DNA of 64,000 nt from Vigna angularis (GCF_016808095.1 NC_068975.1:23257501-23321500); one strand, 5' to 3'. Counted from the first letter of the stretch, positions 47,821 through 61,005 are shown. The notes: generated by a model not told the origin, from the letters alone. Program-made: numbers and translations.

Positions 47821-50158
47821 ATGTCACATTCTGACGAGCAGCTCTCCTTTCTTCGCTCTCTAATCCATGGCAGAAGGTTCTCTTTCTCTTGCTCTCTGTC
47901 TGTGTATCTGTCCAGTCATCTAACATTTCATTTAACTTTTGGCAGTTTCAGCGATGCAACCATCAGATTTCTCGAATCGCTTTTAGTCTCCAAGGACGTG
48001 AAATCATTCATCGAAGTTCGCTCCAGCTTGACGGACTTCCTCAGATCTGAATCTCTCTCCGTTATTCGCTCCATTGCCTCTAAAACCGTCCACGAGAAGC
48101 TTCTCGTTCTCGAATTCTTCGTCCGCGCTTTCGCTCTCGTCGGAGATCAACAGGTTCTCTTACCGCTTCTCAGTTTCATAATGTTCTATTAAAAAAAACG
48201 CTGTCTCGTTCCATTTCCGTGAATTTTATCTTCTGTAGTTTTCTATTAAATCTCAAAAACATCAAACAACAACAATTAATACTTTCGAAAGACGTGCCGA
48301 TTTACTTAGTTGCCATGAAACTACTCGCGCTAAGTTTTTTTTTTCTCTCTCTCTCGTGCGTTTTCGATTTCATTTATCCAAGAGTTGTTTGGCATTGAGA
48401 TACGAGGCTTTAGTAATGCGGGAACTCAAGTCCGCTAGTTGTCGGTGGCTGCAAGTTTTGCCTGAGGAATGGTTAAGATTTGTGGAGGACGCGGTGCGCA
48501 ACGGTTTCCACGCCGTTGCAGAGAAGGTACGAGTGATACTTATTAGTGATATTTTAAGTGTATATTAGAATCTTCGACATGAGACATGGCTAATGCTTTC
48601 TTAAAAACAAAAAATAGTAGAGTTTTGATTGCATGATATAAAATTGTACTTATACATTTGTATTGTTGAACCATGGCTAAGGGTTTGTTGTGTAAGTAAT
48701 TAGGATTTCATGAAGATGCTTAAACAGATTTAGAATCTATTTGGATAATTTTTTCTTTAATCAATTATGAGTTTGTAGAAGTACATGTGGCAAAGTTTTT
48801 CTGAACATAGCGTTCAGAGAATTTAGTTTTGTCGGTGTGCTTAATGTCTGCTTGGCGATTAGGCATGTGAAAATGCTTTGTCGTGCCTTGAGAATAACGA
48901 TGATCATAAGCCTGGAGGAGACATGGTTTCTAAAAACTTGAAGAGTATTATCAGTGAGATTACAAGACTCAGGAATTGTGCAATGACTTCGGTTTCTTCA
49001 CGATCTGGTATCTCCTCACTCATCCATTAATTGATTTCATTGAGCGTTCTTATGATTATTAATGTTCTTTTAAACATATGTCCATCCCTTATTTTCAGCT
49101 TCTCCTCTTTGGCACAGTTTTTCATTATTTGAACTAAAGATTTTGGTTGCGATAAGTAGCCAAAATTCTCTAGAATTGCGCAGCATATTTGGTTCTCTTC
49201 TGTTGTGTTTGGTAAAATGCCCAGGTTTTCTAAGTTATCTTTTATCCCGAGGTTTGCTTTGTGATAGGAGTTTGCACTTTGGTTACCTCGTGTACACTAT
49301 TGATGATTTGACATCTTACCGTCCCAAGAGCATAGGATATCTCTTGTTCCCAAATTTCTCTCATGTTTTCTATCATTTATTTCTAATACTGTAAATAGGC
49401 TGAAGAATGTATTTTGGTTCAAGTTTCTAGACTTTTCGTATTTGGTTAATCTGATGTTACTTACTTTTTTGTTGGGAGAGTTTGAAAGATTTACAACAAA
49501 AACAAATCTTTTTATTTATTAATAAAACAATTTTTATTAAAATATATCATCATTTTATTTAAAATTTATTTTTTAAGTTCTTCGAAGTAATTTTTAGATG
49601 TTTTTCTTATAAGTCTAAAGTAATTAGTACTAAGAAAAATTTATTCCTTTTTTTCTTAGAGTTATAAAGGAAGGGCTTTACCTGTTTTGTCATTTAACCG
49701 GCTCAATTTGTATTCTATTCGTAACTGCAAAATGGTGTTTTATTCCTATTCTTATTTATTTTGCTTGTGAAGACCGAAGAAGAGCCTTATTTATAATGTC
49801 ATGTCATGCACTTCTTTATATGGGTATATAGGATACTGTATATGTTATTGCCATGGACATTGATATGTAAAGTGGATTTTCATATGCTTTTCCGAATGGA
49901 TTTTTGCTTTATGGGTAGTCATTTATTCACTGTTAGTGCTGCTTCGTGATATTAGTTCAGGTTCAGACAGCCGAGTACCTAAAAAGGAAAACAACAGAGC
50001 AGAAGTCGGACTTACCCAACAAACAAAAACGATGTCTAGCAAGCACTTCTTTCAGAAATGGAATTAAGAGACAGAATATACGGAAGTTACATGAACACCA
50101 AAGTCTCCTACTGGTCAGCGAGCATCCAAATTTGAGGTCAAATGATCAATTTGACTGA
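47821..50158 (+). CDS. DFO: DFO-like protein for meiotic double-strand break formation, 251 aa, 5 exons
   Basis: Resembles the plant-specific Arabidopsis protein DOUBLE-STRAND BREAK FORMATION, needed for SPO11-dependent break formation in meiosis. Exons: 47821-47876, 47946-48153, 48383-48526, 48863-49007, 49956-50158. Recognisable blocks are FLESLLVSKDVKSFIEVRSS, EKLLVLEFFVRAFALVGD, CLALRYEALVMRELKSASC and GFHAVAEKACENAL. The C-terminal exon is basic (LKRKTTEQKSDLPNKQKR, then NGIKRQNIRKLHEHQ). The start is the first ATG after a CCTCCCGCGCA leader. Two acceptors 5 nt apart compete for the last exon: 49956 gives the long basic tail chosen here, while 49961 gives a shorter unrelated tail ending FFQKWN. 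The protein is helical and acidic-basic mixed, with no known catalytic domain. Family identification rests on remembered similarity. Confidence 0.8.
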
Positions 50159-52326
50159 CTTCTTTTCAGTGAACTTATTCAACGCCTAAGCACATAAAGT
50201 TTTTTCAATTTCATTCCTTCCATCTGTTTGTTAAATCTTGGTTAGTTTCTGGTGATTTTAGTTTTTACGGGTTGAAAAAGCAAGTCGTTTAACCATATAA
50301 CAAGGTGGTACTACTATATAAATATATTATCATTTATGGACCCTTTTAATTGGATATCTAAGTTTCTTTAAACAAAAAAAACATTTTTTTTGGTCATCAG
50401 TTGAAGCCGATGTTGCAGATTTCGAACTCCCCTTCAAAGGTTTGTGATCGATATTGTAATTTGTTTCGTACTCTCTCCCCACTCTGACAAGTATAGTAAC
50501 GTCTGTTTGTCTGGTAATATCTACGTGGACTCTCTATACTGCAATTAGCATGTATCCATCTTTAAAAGCTGCAACAATGTTCGATGGATGACCATACTAG
50601 AAATTATGACGTTAAACCAGGCGTAGAAATAATCGAGCAATGGTGGGAAAAGGGTTCGGCATAGGCTAATTTTTATACTATAGGAGCCTAGCTTGGGTTA
50701 TAAACCAAAGGTTTTAAGACTTGATTTATACAATATCAAGTTTAATACTGTTAAAAAAACATTTAAAAGTCTATTTCATAGAAAACTATTAAATAAACTT
50801 GAAAATATATAAAATTTATCTTACATGTAGGTCTTTTTTTCAAATAAAATAACTTTTACCAATATCACATGAAACATTATTAGCGTGTAAATGTGAGTAA
50901 AAAATCCTGAATAAAAAACATATATTTTGATTTATATTTAAGTGATAAAGGTTTCTATATTTTGTGTTTCAGTTGAATGTAGAGTTAAGTTCTCTTGTCT
51001 AATTCTGTTTATGACTATGTTTTTGTATGATGTTTCAGTTCCATGTATATATATATATATATGCATGTAGACGTTTCGGATTCGTTTATATCGATTAGAA
51101 ATTAAGTAAATATTTTTACCAATAATTTTGGAATATTAAAATTATCAGAAAATGAATTATCATTCAACATAATAAAATATTATAAGACTTAATATCGCGT
51201 TATCATTTAATGATGTTGATAAGTAAAAGGATGTATGAGAGAAGGATGTATGAGAGAACCAGTGATGGATGGAAATGTGATAAAGCCAAAATTATAAAAA
51301 CTTTAGGTACTGAATAAAAAAGATCAATATATTTATTAAAAAAACTTCTTTTCATATAATGGAAAATAAGTAGTTATCATATCACTTTTTAATTATTTAA
51401 GTTAAAATATTTATGTAAATAGTTAATAGTCCGCTTAATTGAATAACATAAAGTTCAAATAAAAATAAACTTATGATATCAAGATCAATTAAAAATAAAG
51501 TATTTCTAAAACTGCTGGTATAAAAGGTATATATAGAAGGATCATTGTGTCTGTGTCAGCTCTGATCAGGATTCAATTTAGTTTCTTCAGTATTTGTCTA
51601 TTTAATTTTTTATTGAATTGGTTTGTTTTAGAGTAAAGTAATATTTCAATCATAATCTCATTTTAGGCTAGAGATATAACTAAAGAATTTAATTAACAAA
51701 TCCAAGTATCAAATCATTTACACCAATAGATTTTAGTATGATAAATGTTAGATGTCAAGTAGTTAAGACTGATCGAACGTCATTTTATAATGGATTGTAC
51801 CGCAATATTTCTAATGTAAATATATAAGTACTGAAAGAGTTTATACAGAAGTATTCATAAAATTATTCATATAAAATAAATAAATAATCTATACTTTACC
51901 ATCCTATATAATATCATACACCAATATCTAATTGTTTAATTAGCTTGATTTACTACCATATGCAAAAAAAATAAATTATATGTTTGTGTAAACGTATAAA
52001 AAGGTATGGATGAAATCAATTTGTATCCGACATTATTCCATACCATTTTTCACGTGCCTTGCAGGTCTAATTAAAATCGAACAAAAGAATTGACTGGAAT
52101 TTTCAAACTTTTAATACTCTGCCCCCTGTCCACGGACTAGGAGTTCTTCATATGTTTAGGTTAAGTTTGAACTGTTTTAATTTCTTACGAAATTCAAACA
52201 TAACAATTAAATTTTCAAAATGTATAACATAATAGATAAATTGAATTAAGTTTGTGGTTTAGAATCAAAGTTTAATCCTTAATTTAGATATAATTAAATT
52301 GAGTCGTGTTCCATTTAAACATTTAA

Positions 52327-52421
<95 letters not shown>

Positions 52422-54682
52422 TGCCACTAGTTTTATGGTGAAACTTTATACGAAGGCCCTCGGATATTTTAAACCTTATGGCTGTCCAAATTTCCATCTG
52501 AATTTTATAATTTCTTATTTTAGCACTATTTATAATTTTTCTTATCATCTAATGTATTCAAAATAGGGTGTCTAAGTTGATAATTATTGGAATTGAGGTT
52601 GCCCTGCAGGTAACAGATCATGATCATGTGCTTCGTAATTATTAATATTATTGTGCAGAGTTTGGTCATATGAAACAAACAAGTTGAAATTTTACGATGA
52701 TCACATTGGGAACCCAACTCCATCAACTCCTGCAGGTGAATTCAATTTCAAGCCAGTTTGTCACTTATCACTCAATAGCTATCAAATTTCCTGTCTTGCT
52801 TCATTAGTCAAACCCTAGGCTTCCATTTCTTAGCTGCTGCCTAAACCTGGTCTGATTTGTAAGACCTGGATCAAAGACTGTTCAACATTTTCTATACTGC
52901 TTCATATTTGAAATCAATATTACTTAATAAACCCTAAATTTAAAACTCTAAACATTTTTACTTGATAATATTTTGAATTGCATTATCATTTTATTTTTCA
53001 CTTTCTTGATATTATATATTAATTATTTCAAAGAAAATTTTGCTTTACTTCTTTTTCTTTTATTCTCCACATTCTGTGGAACCTAAAGTTTAGATTTGGA
53101 CAAAACTCACCAATTGTGCACATAAGGTTAGAAAATATCATCATTTTCAAGAAAATATGGTAAGATTATGCTTTCGGATGGATTTTATTGTCTTCGGAAT
53201 CAAACACAAATCTTGACTTTACTGGAGCAAAACGCTTACTAGCTGGTGGAGAAAGGGACTTAATATCATCAAATTTGAAGAAAAAAAAACAAAGTTCGTT
53301 TATATTAAAAATAAAGTAAAATATAAGCATATTTATTTCTATCTAGTTTTGTATGTTTAATCTTTTAAATTGATGCGTACGAGTCAATTTTGGGTGACAA
53401 GTAATTCAGCTAGCACCACTTAAAACATTAAGAATAACTTACTATGTATTTGATATTGGGGGATGATGAGATTAATTTAGGTGGTTTAAACGAAAAAATA
53501 ATAATTTTTAAAATATAGTTTCATTATACTGTTTTTTTTTATATACTTTTACTGTTTTTTTGTTTCTCTTATTTTATTTATTTCCTTTCATTAAATACTT
53601 TAACTTTTACCTTAACTTTTTAATCTATTTTTACTCATACATTTTATTTTCAATCAGCCTTTTCCTTTCTCTACCAAATTCATCACTAGAGATTTTATTA
53701 TATATAGATTTGCTATTCCCCTGGTTTCACTTAAAATTAATTTAGAAGGATACGTGTTTCAGGTCATTGTTTAGCCTGATATCTTATATTTTAATAAATA
53801 TTTATATTTGGCAAACTTTATCGATTTAAAAAATGTTATTTTAATATTATTTATTTTCAATGTGTATTTTCATGGTATATAAAGAAAAACTATCAAATAT
53901 ATAGATTTATTGACATGTTATTAAGGAGTTAGGAATAAAGGTAAAGGTAAAATATTTATTAAAAACTTTTGAAAAGAAAAAGAAAAAAACAAATCTACTT
54001 AACATTTTATTTCTAATAATAACTATGTTTTTTATAAATTAAATTATATTTATGTAAAATTTAATTAATATTGTTTGAATTTGCAGGCTCACTAACCTTT
54101 GTTAGCAATTTGCCTTCAACATTATCTTATGTTCATTACATAATAAATCTAACACTTTGACAATTAAAAGTACATTAATAGCTTAAGTTTTTTAATATTT
54201 ATTTGTTGTGTTATATAATTTAATTTTACTATGTTCATACTAGATATAAATTTTGATGTACAATTAACTTTTACAATGTGGTTGAGGTTTATTCGAGATT
54301 GCAAGGAACAAATATTACCTTTATAATGAACTTTCAATTCATTGTGTCAACTATAAGTTAATCTTTCAGTCTATTGAATACAATTATAAAGTTTATGATA
54401 ATCTATGAATTTAACTTGTAGATCTTGCGTCAACTAATGAGCTTTGAGTGCATATATTATATGATGAAAGCCATGCAGAAAATCATGTCGGCAAACGTTG
54501 TTGACTCATGGGATTTGGTAGTGTGTATAATTTATAATTAACATCTTAAGTATTATTACTATATGACTCAAACTATTCATTGTATAGATTTTTTGTGACA
54601 CATCTCATTGGAACAAAAATTCCTAAAGAAAGTTCGTGAGCAATGGACTTCGTCCTCTTTAGTGTTTAATGTTACATATATA

Positions 54683-54685
<3 letters not shown>
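50159..54685. other. AT-rich intergenic DNA
   Basis: No gene is recognised. Features are a long (TA)n at 52329-52417 and generic A/T-rich sequence. Frames at 52315-52548 (poly Ile-Tyr), 52526-52726 and 53560-53745 look spurious. Confidence 0.5.
52329..52417. repeat. (TA)n microsatellite
   Basis: About 44 TA units, uninterrupted. Confidence 0.95.

Positions 54686-54769
<84 letters not shown>
54676..54769. repeat. (TA)n microsatellite, split by the CACTA insertion
   Basis: Over 40 TA units ending exactly at the CACTA left terminus. A shorter TG/TA run (56658-56692) continues on the other side, so the element appears to have landed in a dinucleotide tract. Confidence 0.9.
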
Positions 54770-54772
<3 letters not shown>

Positions 54773-56657
54773 TAGTGCAGTTAAAGGAATTGTTACCGGT
54801 TATTTTTGGCCATAGACCTCGATTTGGGAACCAAGGCATATGTAGACGAGGTAAAAAGTCACTACGATTCGCCTCGACTTTCTTTAACAGAAGCAATATC
54901 TAGGATTCGACTCGGTTCTCTTTGAACCGAGTTAATATCAGTTCTTCCAAGAGCCTTCAGATTGCGCATCCTCTGAACCAGAACATTATTCACATTCACA
55001 GGTTTCAAAATTTGTTCTTTCCCATTTTCTTTGTCATCCAAGGAGTCTAGAAAAATCTGCGGAATTCCAACATAGCCTCTTCTAGAAAAATCTGCAGAAT
55101 ACCAAACCCAAAACCAATCAAACATCTAATCTTTAATTTTATAACACTTTCTCATACCAATTCTCCTTTCCCCCTTCAAGCTCTTTCACTGCAAAATACA
55201 AAAATTTGAACATAAGTCAGAAGAACACACAATTAACTAAAATAACAGCAACCATTTCAACCGTGCAAGTATGTAAGAATCCGAACTCAAAAAGAAAGAG
55301 AATAAGGATCGTAATTGTTCTTTAAAACTGAAAATTCTTCTTCAAAGAAGAAAGGACAAAGCACAGTGGAATCATCATACCCATTTATCAAATTGGGCAA
55401 ATTCACAAGAAAGGTGAAGGAAAATATAAACAGAGACAGGAATGAAAAAGCTTCAAGCATCAATAATAAGATCCACGAAAGTAACAAACTTTAAGTACAA
55501 AATCATTTCAGTGTTGTTATCATCGTATCAAGGTTATATACTATTACTATTGAATTGAGATTTGAAAGAAAAAGAACAGAAAAAAAACCCACCTGAATTG
55601 CAAGTATAACAGCACCAGGAGCAAGAAAAAGAGTCATGTGACTGGTGAGGTTGAAGGGTGTTGTGAGCCAACGTCTAGGTGGCACATTGAGTTGGCCGCC
55701 ACCCTTATTCCCCAACTTGGAAATGGCCCTAACACTTTTCTCAAACGCCTCAGTGTTAAGAGTAACGTTGTTACCGCCCCCACCAAACTCAGTCAAACAG
55801 AAAACCACCGATCGCAGCTTCGACGGCGGCTACACTGGAACACCTAGCACCAGAAAGTCGCTGATCGTGTTCCTCTGTCAGATGAAAAGCGAGGCCAGCG
55901 CCGCCACGCACAGGAACGTGAAGAGGGTCTTGTGAGAAGCAAAAGGTGGCGTTTTGGGGTTGAGGAGGAACCACTCAAGTACCCGAGGAGGAGCCCTTGC
56001 GCCCTTGCGCCTCCGCCACAAGAACAAGAACGACCATCGCGCCTTTTGCCCCCCCCCCCCCGCGTCTCCGACACGCCTCCCTTTCGACGACGCGAAAGAG
56101 AAAACCCTCTTTGTGCTGATACAAACGCCCCCTTAATTTGGGTTATCTCATACAAAAATCAGAAAAAAAAAATTAAAACCTGTTTGTGCTGTGGAGGATG
56201 AAGAAAGCTCGTGGAGAAGGAAGAAGAAAGCTATCAATGCTCGAGAAGGAAGAAAAAACACTATTCGTGTGGCGTGAGAAGAATTTCTTGGTAGGACAGA
56301 CTTTTATGCCTCGGTCAATTAAGATAGTAAGCCATTGCGTCAGGTGAACAGTCTACTTTGCAAAAAAGACATGTGCTCTCAGCAGGGTTATATGTTTCGG
56401 TTGTTTACTTAACCGAGGCAATATACACCTTATGCTTTAGTTCTCCTAAACCGAGTCATATAACCTTTTTTTATTAGTGATTTATGCTTCAATTGTTGAC
56501 TTAACCGAGGCAGTACACCCATTACGCTTCGGTTCCTTTTGAACCGAGGCATATAACTTCCTTAAAACTACGAAAATGACATCGCGCTTTTATACGCTTC
56601 GGTTTCAGTAAAATCGAGGCGTATATAGCGCGTTAAAAAGACTTTTTTTTACTAGTG
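54770..56657. mobile_element. CACTA-type element carrying a host gene fragment (Pack-type)
   Basis: The left end is CACTAGTGCAGTTAAAGG. The right end, on the minus strand, is CACTAGTAAAAAAAAG. Both subterminal regions repeat AACCGAGGC or its inverse in many variants (54820-54945 and 56300-56640). The interior, about 55590-56040, is GC-richer and derives from a polygalacturonase-like gene. A second open stretch at 54862-55125 (minus) has no known similarity. No transposase is seen, so the element is non-autonomous. The flanking trinucleotides are tat and tgt in the dinucleotide tract, so a target duplication cannot be proven. Confidence 0.75.
55593..56010 (-). pseudogene. Polygalacturonase-like (GH28) first-exon fragment
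   Basis: Read on the minus strand it gives an N-terminal membrane-anchor-like stretch (SHKTLFTFLCVAALASLFI). Then come LTEFGGGG, TLNTEAFEKSVRAISKLG, GGGQLNVPPRRWLT and PFNLTSHMTLFLAPGAVIL, matching the start of plant probable polygalacturonases of the membrane-anchored type. The fragment ends at an exon border CAG|GTGGGT (55593). A TGA at 55878-55880, probably from TGG, and a TAG at 55830-55832 break the frame. All catalytic parts of GH28 lie in later exons and are absent. It sits inside the CACTA element, so it was most likely captured and is not the remains of a resident gene. Confidence 0.85.
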
Positions 56658-56692
56658 TGTGTGTGTATATATATATATATACATATATATAT

Positions 56693-57385
56693 TAGTGTTG
56701 TCAAAAAGAGTTAGAATTCGCGGGTAAACCCGACTCACCACGGGTTCGGACAAGGTTGGGTTTGAAAATAATATATTTTTTTCATATGGGCCAATTTTCA
56801 ATCCAACTCACTTAGAACCCAACTCGCCAGGTTGAACCCGTGGTGAGCCGGGTTGGCTCACCCGGATTGAACCCGCGGTGAGCCCGGTTGGCTCACCAAC
56901 CCACCTAATTTAATTTAATTATTTGTTATTTTGTGTTCAATATTATTAGTTAACATTATTTTTATTCTTTTATAGATGGGGATAAAGAAAAGATGTTTCA
57001 AGAGAGCAAAATATTATGGATTTTATCCATTCAATACTCTAACATTATAAATGCATAAGTGACACAAAAATGATCAATATTAAAAACTTATTTATTTGCT
57101 TTTTGTACTTGCTTTTGTATTAAATTTAGATTGTATGGCATTTTTTTTATTTTGAATTTTAACATCATTTAGAGTGAAATTTATTTATATTTGAATTTCA
57201 AAAAATTTGTATTTTTTTGGATTAAAAAAACTTGTAATTAAGTGGGCCAGTGAGCCAACATGTTTAACCCACCAACCCGTGGTGGGTCGGGCTGGGTTCA
57301 AATTTTTTTAACTCGCTAATAAATGAACCGGATTGGATTAGCTCACTAAGTGACCAACCCGTGGTGGGTCGAACCGGGTTACTCG
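56693..57385 (+). mobile_element. hAT-like non-autonomous element, copy 1 (right end decayed)
   Basis: Starts TAGTGTTGTCAAAAAGAG, followed by repeats of AACCCG(T/C)GGTGAGCCGGGTTGG and, inward, an AT-rich core with GATGGGGATAAAGAAAAGATG. The same layout appears in the two following copies. The right end fades into a (GT)n run at about 57385. Confidence 0.65.
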
Positions 57386-57477
57386 TGTGCGCGTGTGTGT
57401 GTGTTTTTTGGTTGGTTGTTTTGAACTGTTATACATTCTGAACTATATTGTATGTAGGTTTATATATGATAGCGAGA

Positions 57478-58163
57478 TAGTGTTGTCAACATGGGTTAGA
57501 ACCCGCAGGTCAACCCAGTCTACCACAAGTTCGGGTAGGGTTGTGTTTGAAAAAAATGTCATTTTTTGATTCGGGTCAATTTTGAACTCGGCTCACTTAG
57601 AATCCTAATTACTCAGGTTGAACCCGTGATGAGCCACAGGTTGGCTCACCAACCCATCTAATTTGATTAATTATTTATTAATTTGTGTTTCAATATTATT
57701 AGTTAATACTTTTTTTATTGTGTTGTAGATGGGGATAAATAAAAAGATGTTTCAAGAAAGAAAAATATTAGGGATTCATCCATTCAAGACTCTAATATTA
57801 TAATTGGATAAGTGACACAAAAATGATCAATTTTAGAAACTTATTTGTTCGCTTTTTGTGCTTGCTTTTGGATTACATTTGGATTGTATGATACTTTTTT
57901 TATTTATTTTGAATTTTCTTTGGAGTTTAACATCATTTTGTGTCATTTATTTATATTTGAATTATAAATAAATTGTAATTTTTTTTAGATTTGAAAAAAT
58001 TGTAATTAAATGGGTCAGTGAGCCAACCTGTTTAATCCACCAACTTGCGGTGGGCCGGGTTCAAATTTTTTTGGCTTGTTAATAAATGGGTCGGGTTGGG
58101 TTTACTCACTAAATGACCAACCTATGTGAGTCGGGCCAGGTTACATGTTTTAACAATGTTATA
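57478..58163 (+). mobile_element. hAT-like non-autonomous element, copy 2
   Basis: Same orientation and structure as copy 1, from TAGTGTTGTCAACATGGG to a drifted right end GTTTTAACAATGTTATA. The core matches copy 1 closely (GATGGGGATAAATAAAAAG, CATTCAAGACTCTAAT). Copy 3 is inserted at its right edge. Confidence 0.65.
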
Positions 58164-58164
58164 G

Positions 58165-58837
58165 TAGAGCTGTCAAAACGGGCAACCCAGTTCAACTCGA
58201 CCTGACCCACCACGGGTTGGTCACTTAGTGAGCCAACCCAACTCAGCTCACTTATTAACGAGTTGAAAAAAATTCGAACTCGGCTCGACCCACCACGGGT
58301 TGGTGGGTTAAACGAATTTCATCATTAACTCACTTAATTATAAGTTTTTTTAAATAAAAAAAATTATAATTTTTTTAATGCAAATCTAAAAAGTTTCACT
58401 CTAAAATGATGTTAAACTTCAAAGACAATTCAAAATTAAAAATATCATACAATCCAAGCGTAATAAAAAAACAAGAACAAAAGACGAACAAATAAGTTTT
58501 TAATATTAATATATTTTGTATCACTTGTCCATCTATAATATTAGAGTCTTGAATAGATAAATCTATAATATTTTTCTCTCTTGAAACATCTTTTTTTATC
58601 TCATCTACAATATACTAAAAAAATGTTAACTAATAATATTGAAACACAAAATAATAAATAATTAAATTAAATTAGGTGGATTGGTGAGACAACCCGGCTC
58701 ACCATAGGTTCAACCCAAGTGAGCCGGGTTGAAAACTAACCCATATAAAAAAATTACATTTTTTTCCAACCCAGCCCGGCTCAAACCCGTGGTGAGTCAG
58801 GTTGGCTCGCGGGTTACAACTCATTTTGACAGCACTA
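58165..58837 (-). mobile_element. hAT-like non-autonomous element, copy 3, with perfect 8-bp target duplication
   Basis: Inverted relative to copies 1 and 2. The ends TAGAGCTGTCAAAACGGG and (inverted) TAGTGCTGTCAAAATG form a terminal inverted repeat. The element is flanked by TGTTATAG at 58157-58164 and 58838-58845, an exact 8-bp direct repeat as made by hAT transposases. It has no coding capacity. This is the best-preserved member of the trio and probably the youngest. Confidence 0.85.
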
Positions 58838-58964
58838 TGTTATAGGGAGAACATACAAACCTGTTATTAAAAAACTGTGATTTTTTATATCGATTCATTT
58901 ACTAACAGTATGAAAAGTGAAAATTTTAAACTGGTTAAAGTCCCAACAGGTTTAAAAAACATGG

Positions 58965-58968
<4 letters not shown>

Positions 58969-59031
<63 letters not shown>
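58969..59031. repeat. (TA)n microsatellite
   Basis: About 31 TA units. Confidence 0.95.
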
Positions 59032-59032
<1 letters not shown>

Positions 59033-60888
59033 GACTTTTTATATCGGTTAAAGTCATATAGACCTAATATACAGTAGTTGTTATGAGCTTTTACCTCTTT
59101 ATCGGCTTAATCACAACCCAATCAATCAGCAATTAAGAGGTTGGTTCGTGATCTCCATTCTTGTTAATGACTTTCTGTCAGTTGACAAGGTCATTCAGTC
59201 AAGGTGATAAGCCAAGGGTGTGTGGTCACGTGTAATATGTCGAAGAAGTCGTATGAGTTTAGTCAAATGAGCTTGGTTTAGATGATTTTAATCCAAAGTG
59301 GTCAATCTAGAGGAGTTCGATCTAGGAGCTCAACGCAAAGAAGATCGATCCAAATAGTATAGTCAGTTGAGAAGAACTCGACTTAAAATGTTTATCGTTT
59401 TAGAATTTGACCTTTGATTAATGATTAATTGTTTGAAATTAATAGAACGAACAGTATCAATATTAGTTCGTGTTATTTTTCAATTCAAATTTGAAACCAT
59501 ACCTTAGAAATTTATGTTTTATTAAATATATCACATATTTTTAATTAAACTCATGAAAATAGCATGAACTGCAAAAAATACAGCATATAAGATATTGTTT
59601 TTCTTTTAATTAAACTTTTATATTATAGATCAACAAATTACGACAACACTTGCCAACCTAGCAACTTTGGTTTGCCACTTCCACTATTCTAGATTTTGAA
59701 GAGCACACTGGTTTCAAGAATCGAATCTTCGATATCACCAAGGCAACCATTAATTGTTCAGATTTGGAGCTTGCATGTCTCACGTTTTCTTCGAGAACAG
59801 TAAGAGATGTTTGTTTTCTTCTCTTGAGTAGTAACATTAATTCACGCAACCATTAATAAAAGAATGTAGCTTTAGATTCAGTTCAAACACTTTTTCACAA
59901 CTTTCAAGAGTTTAATTAGTGTTTTGAAAGTTGAAAAACAAAAAGGGAATTTACCTCAACACATGGCCCCATCATCGTCATGTCTATTATTTTCCCTATC
60001 TATAAACTAATTACAATTATTCCTAAGAACAAAACATTAACTTCATGTACAAGACAAAGCCATATGCAAATATTGACTCAAAAGGAAATAGAATATTTGA
60101 GATAGGGTTCGTGTGGAGAGCATTTAATGCAAAGAGAAAGAACAGGTTTTAGGGTTTCACAGCTATGTACAGTTTTAATTTCAACCTCTCTTTCTAAAAA
60201 TTCAGAAGGCCTTGGTCTATGTCAGATCATTAATGCCACTAATTAACTAATTTAATTTGTTTACATCTGTCAATTAGTAATTATAATTTATATTGTCGCG
60301 ATAACTACGTACTGATATGGAGATGAGTAATGCAACATGGCCACGTATGCATGGTTCGCATTAACGACTATGCAAACATTAATTTTGTGTTTTTAAAATA
60401 TAACTCGTCCACTTTCTTCACAAATACATACACACTATGTGAGTATTTGATGAAACACTCAGAGAGAAAAAATTAAAGAGAAATCTTTTATTAAAAATAT
60501 GAGAATTTAATTATTTACAAAAATAAAATATATTTGAATATAAAAGAGAAATACAAATAACAACAAATCATAACAGAAATCTAATAGAAAATCAAAATAA
60601 AAAATTGAAAGAAGATATCAAAATATTTTTAACAATAATATATATTGTTAAAACGTAGTTGAAGTGGTTTTGTTTATGAATATGAACTTGATCGTGATAT
60701 TTTCATATATATAGATATGAAGGGGTTTGATTATTATATTTTTAAAAAGAGTACTTTAATTAATATCTAAAATTATTAGATATTTATAAATAATACGTAG
60801 TTAATAAATTTGAATGATTATGGTATTATATTAAAAAATAAATTTTAAATCTATAATTCCATAAAACTATAAAATTAAAAATACATTC

Positions 60889-61005
<117 letters not shown>

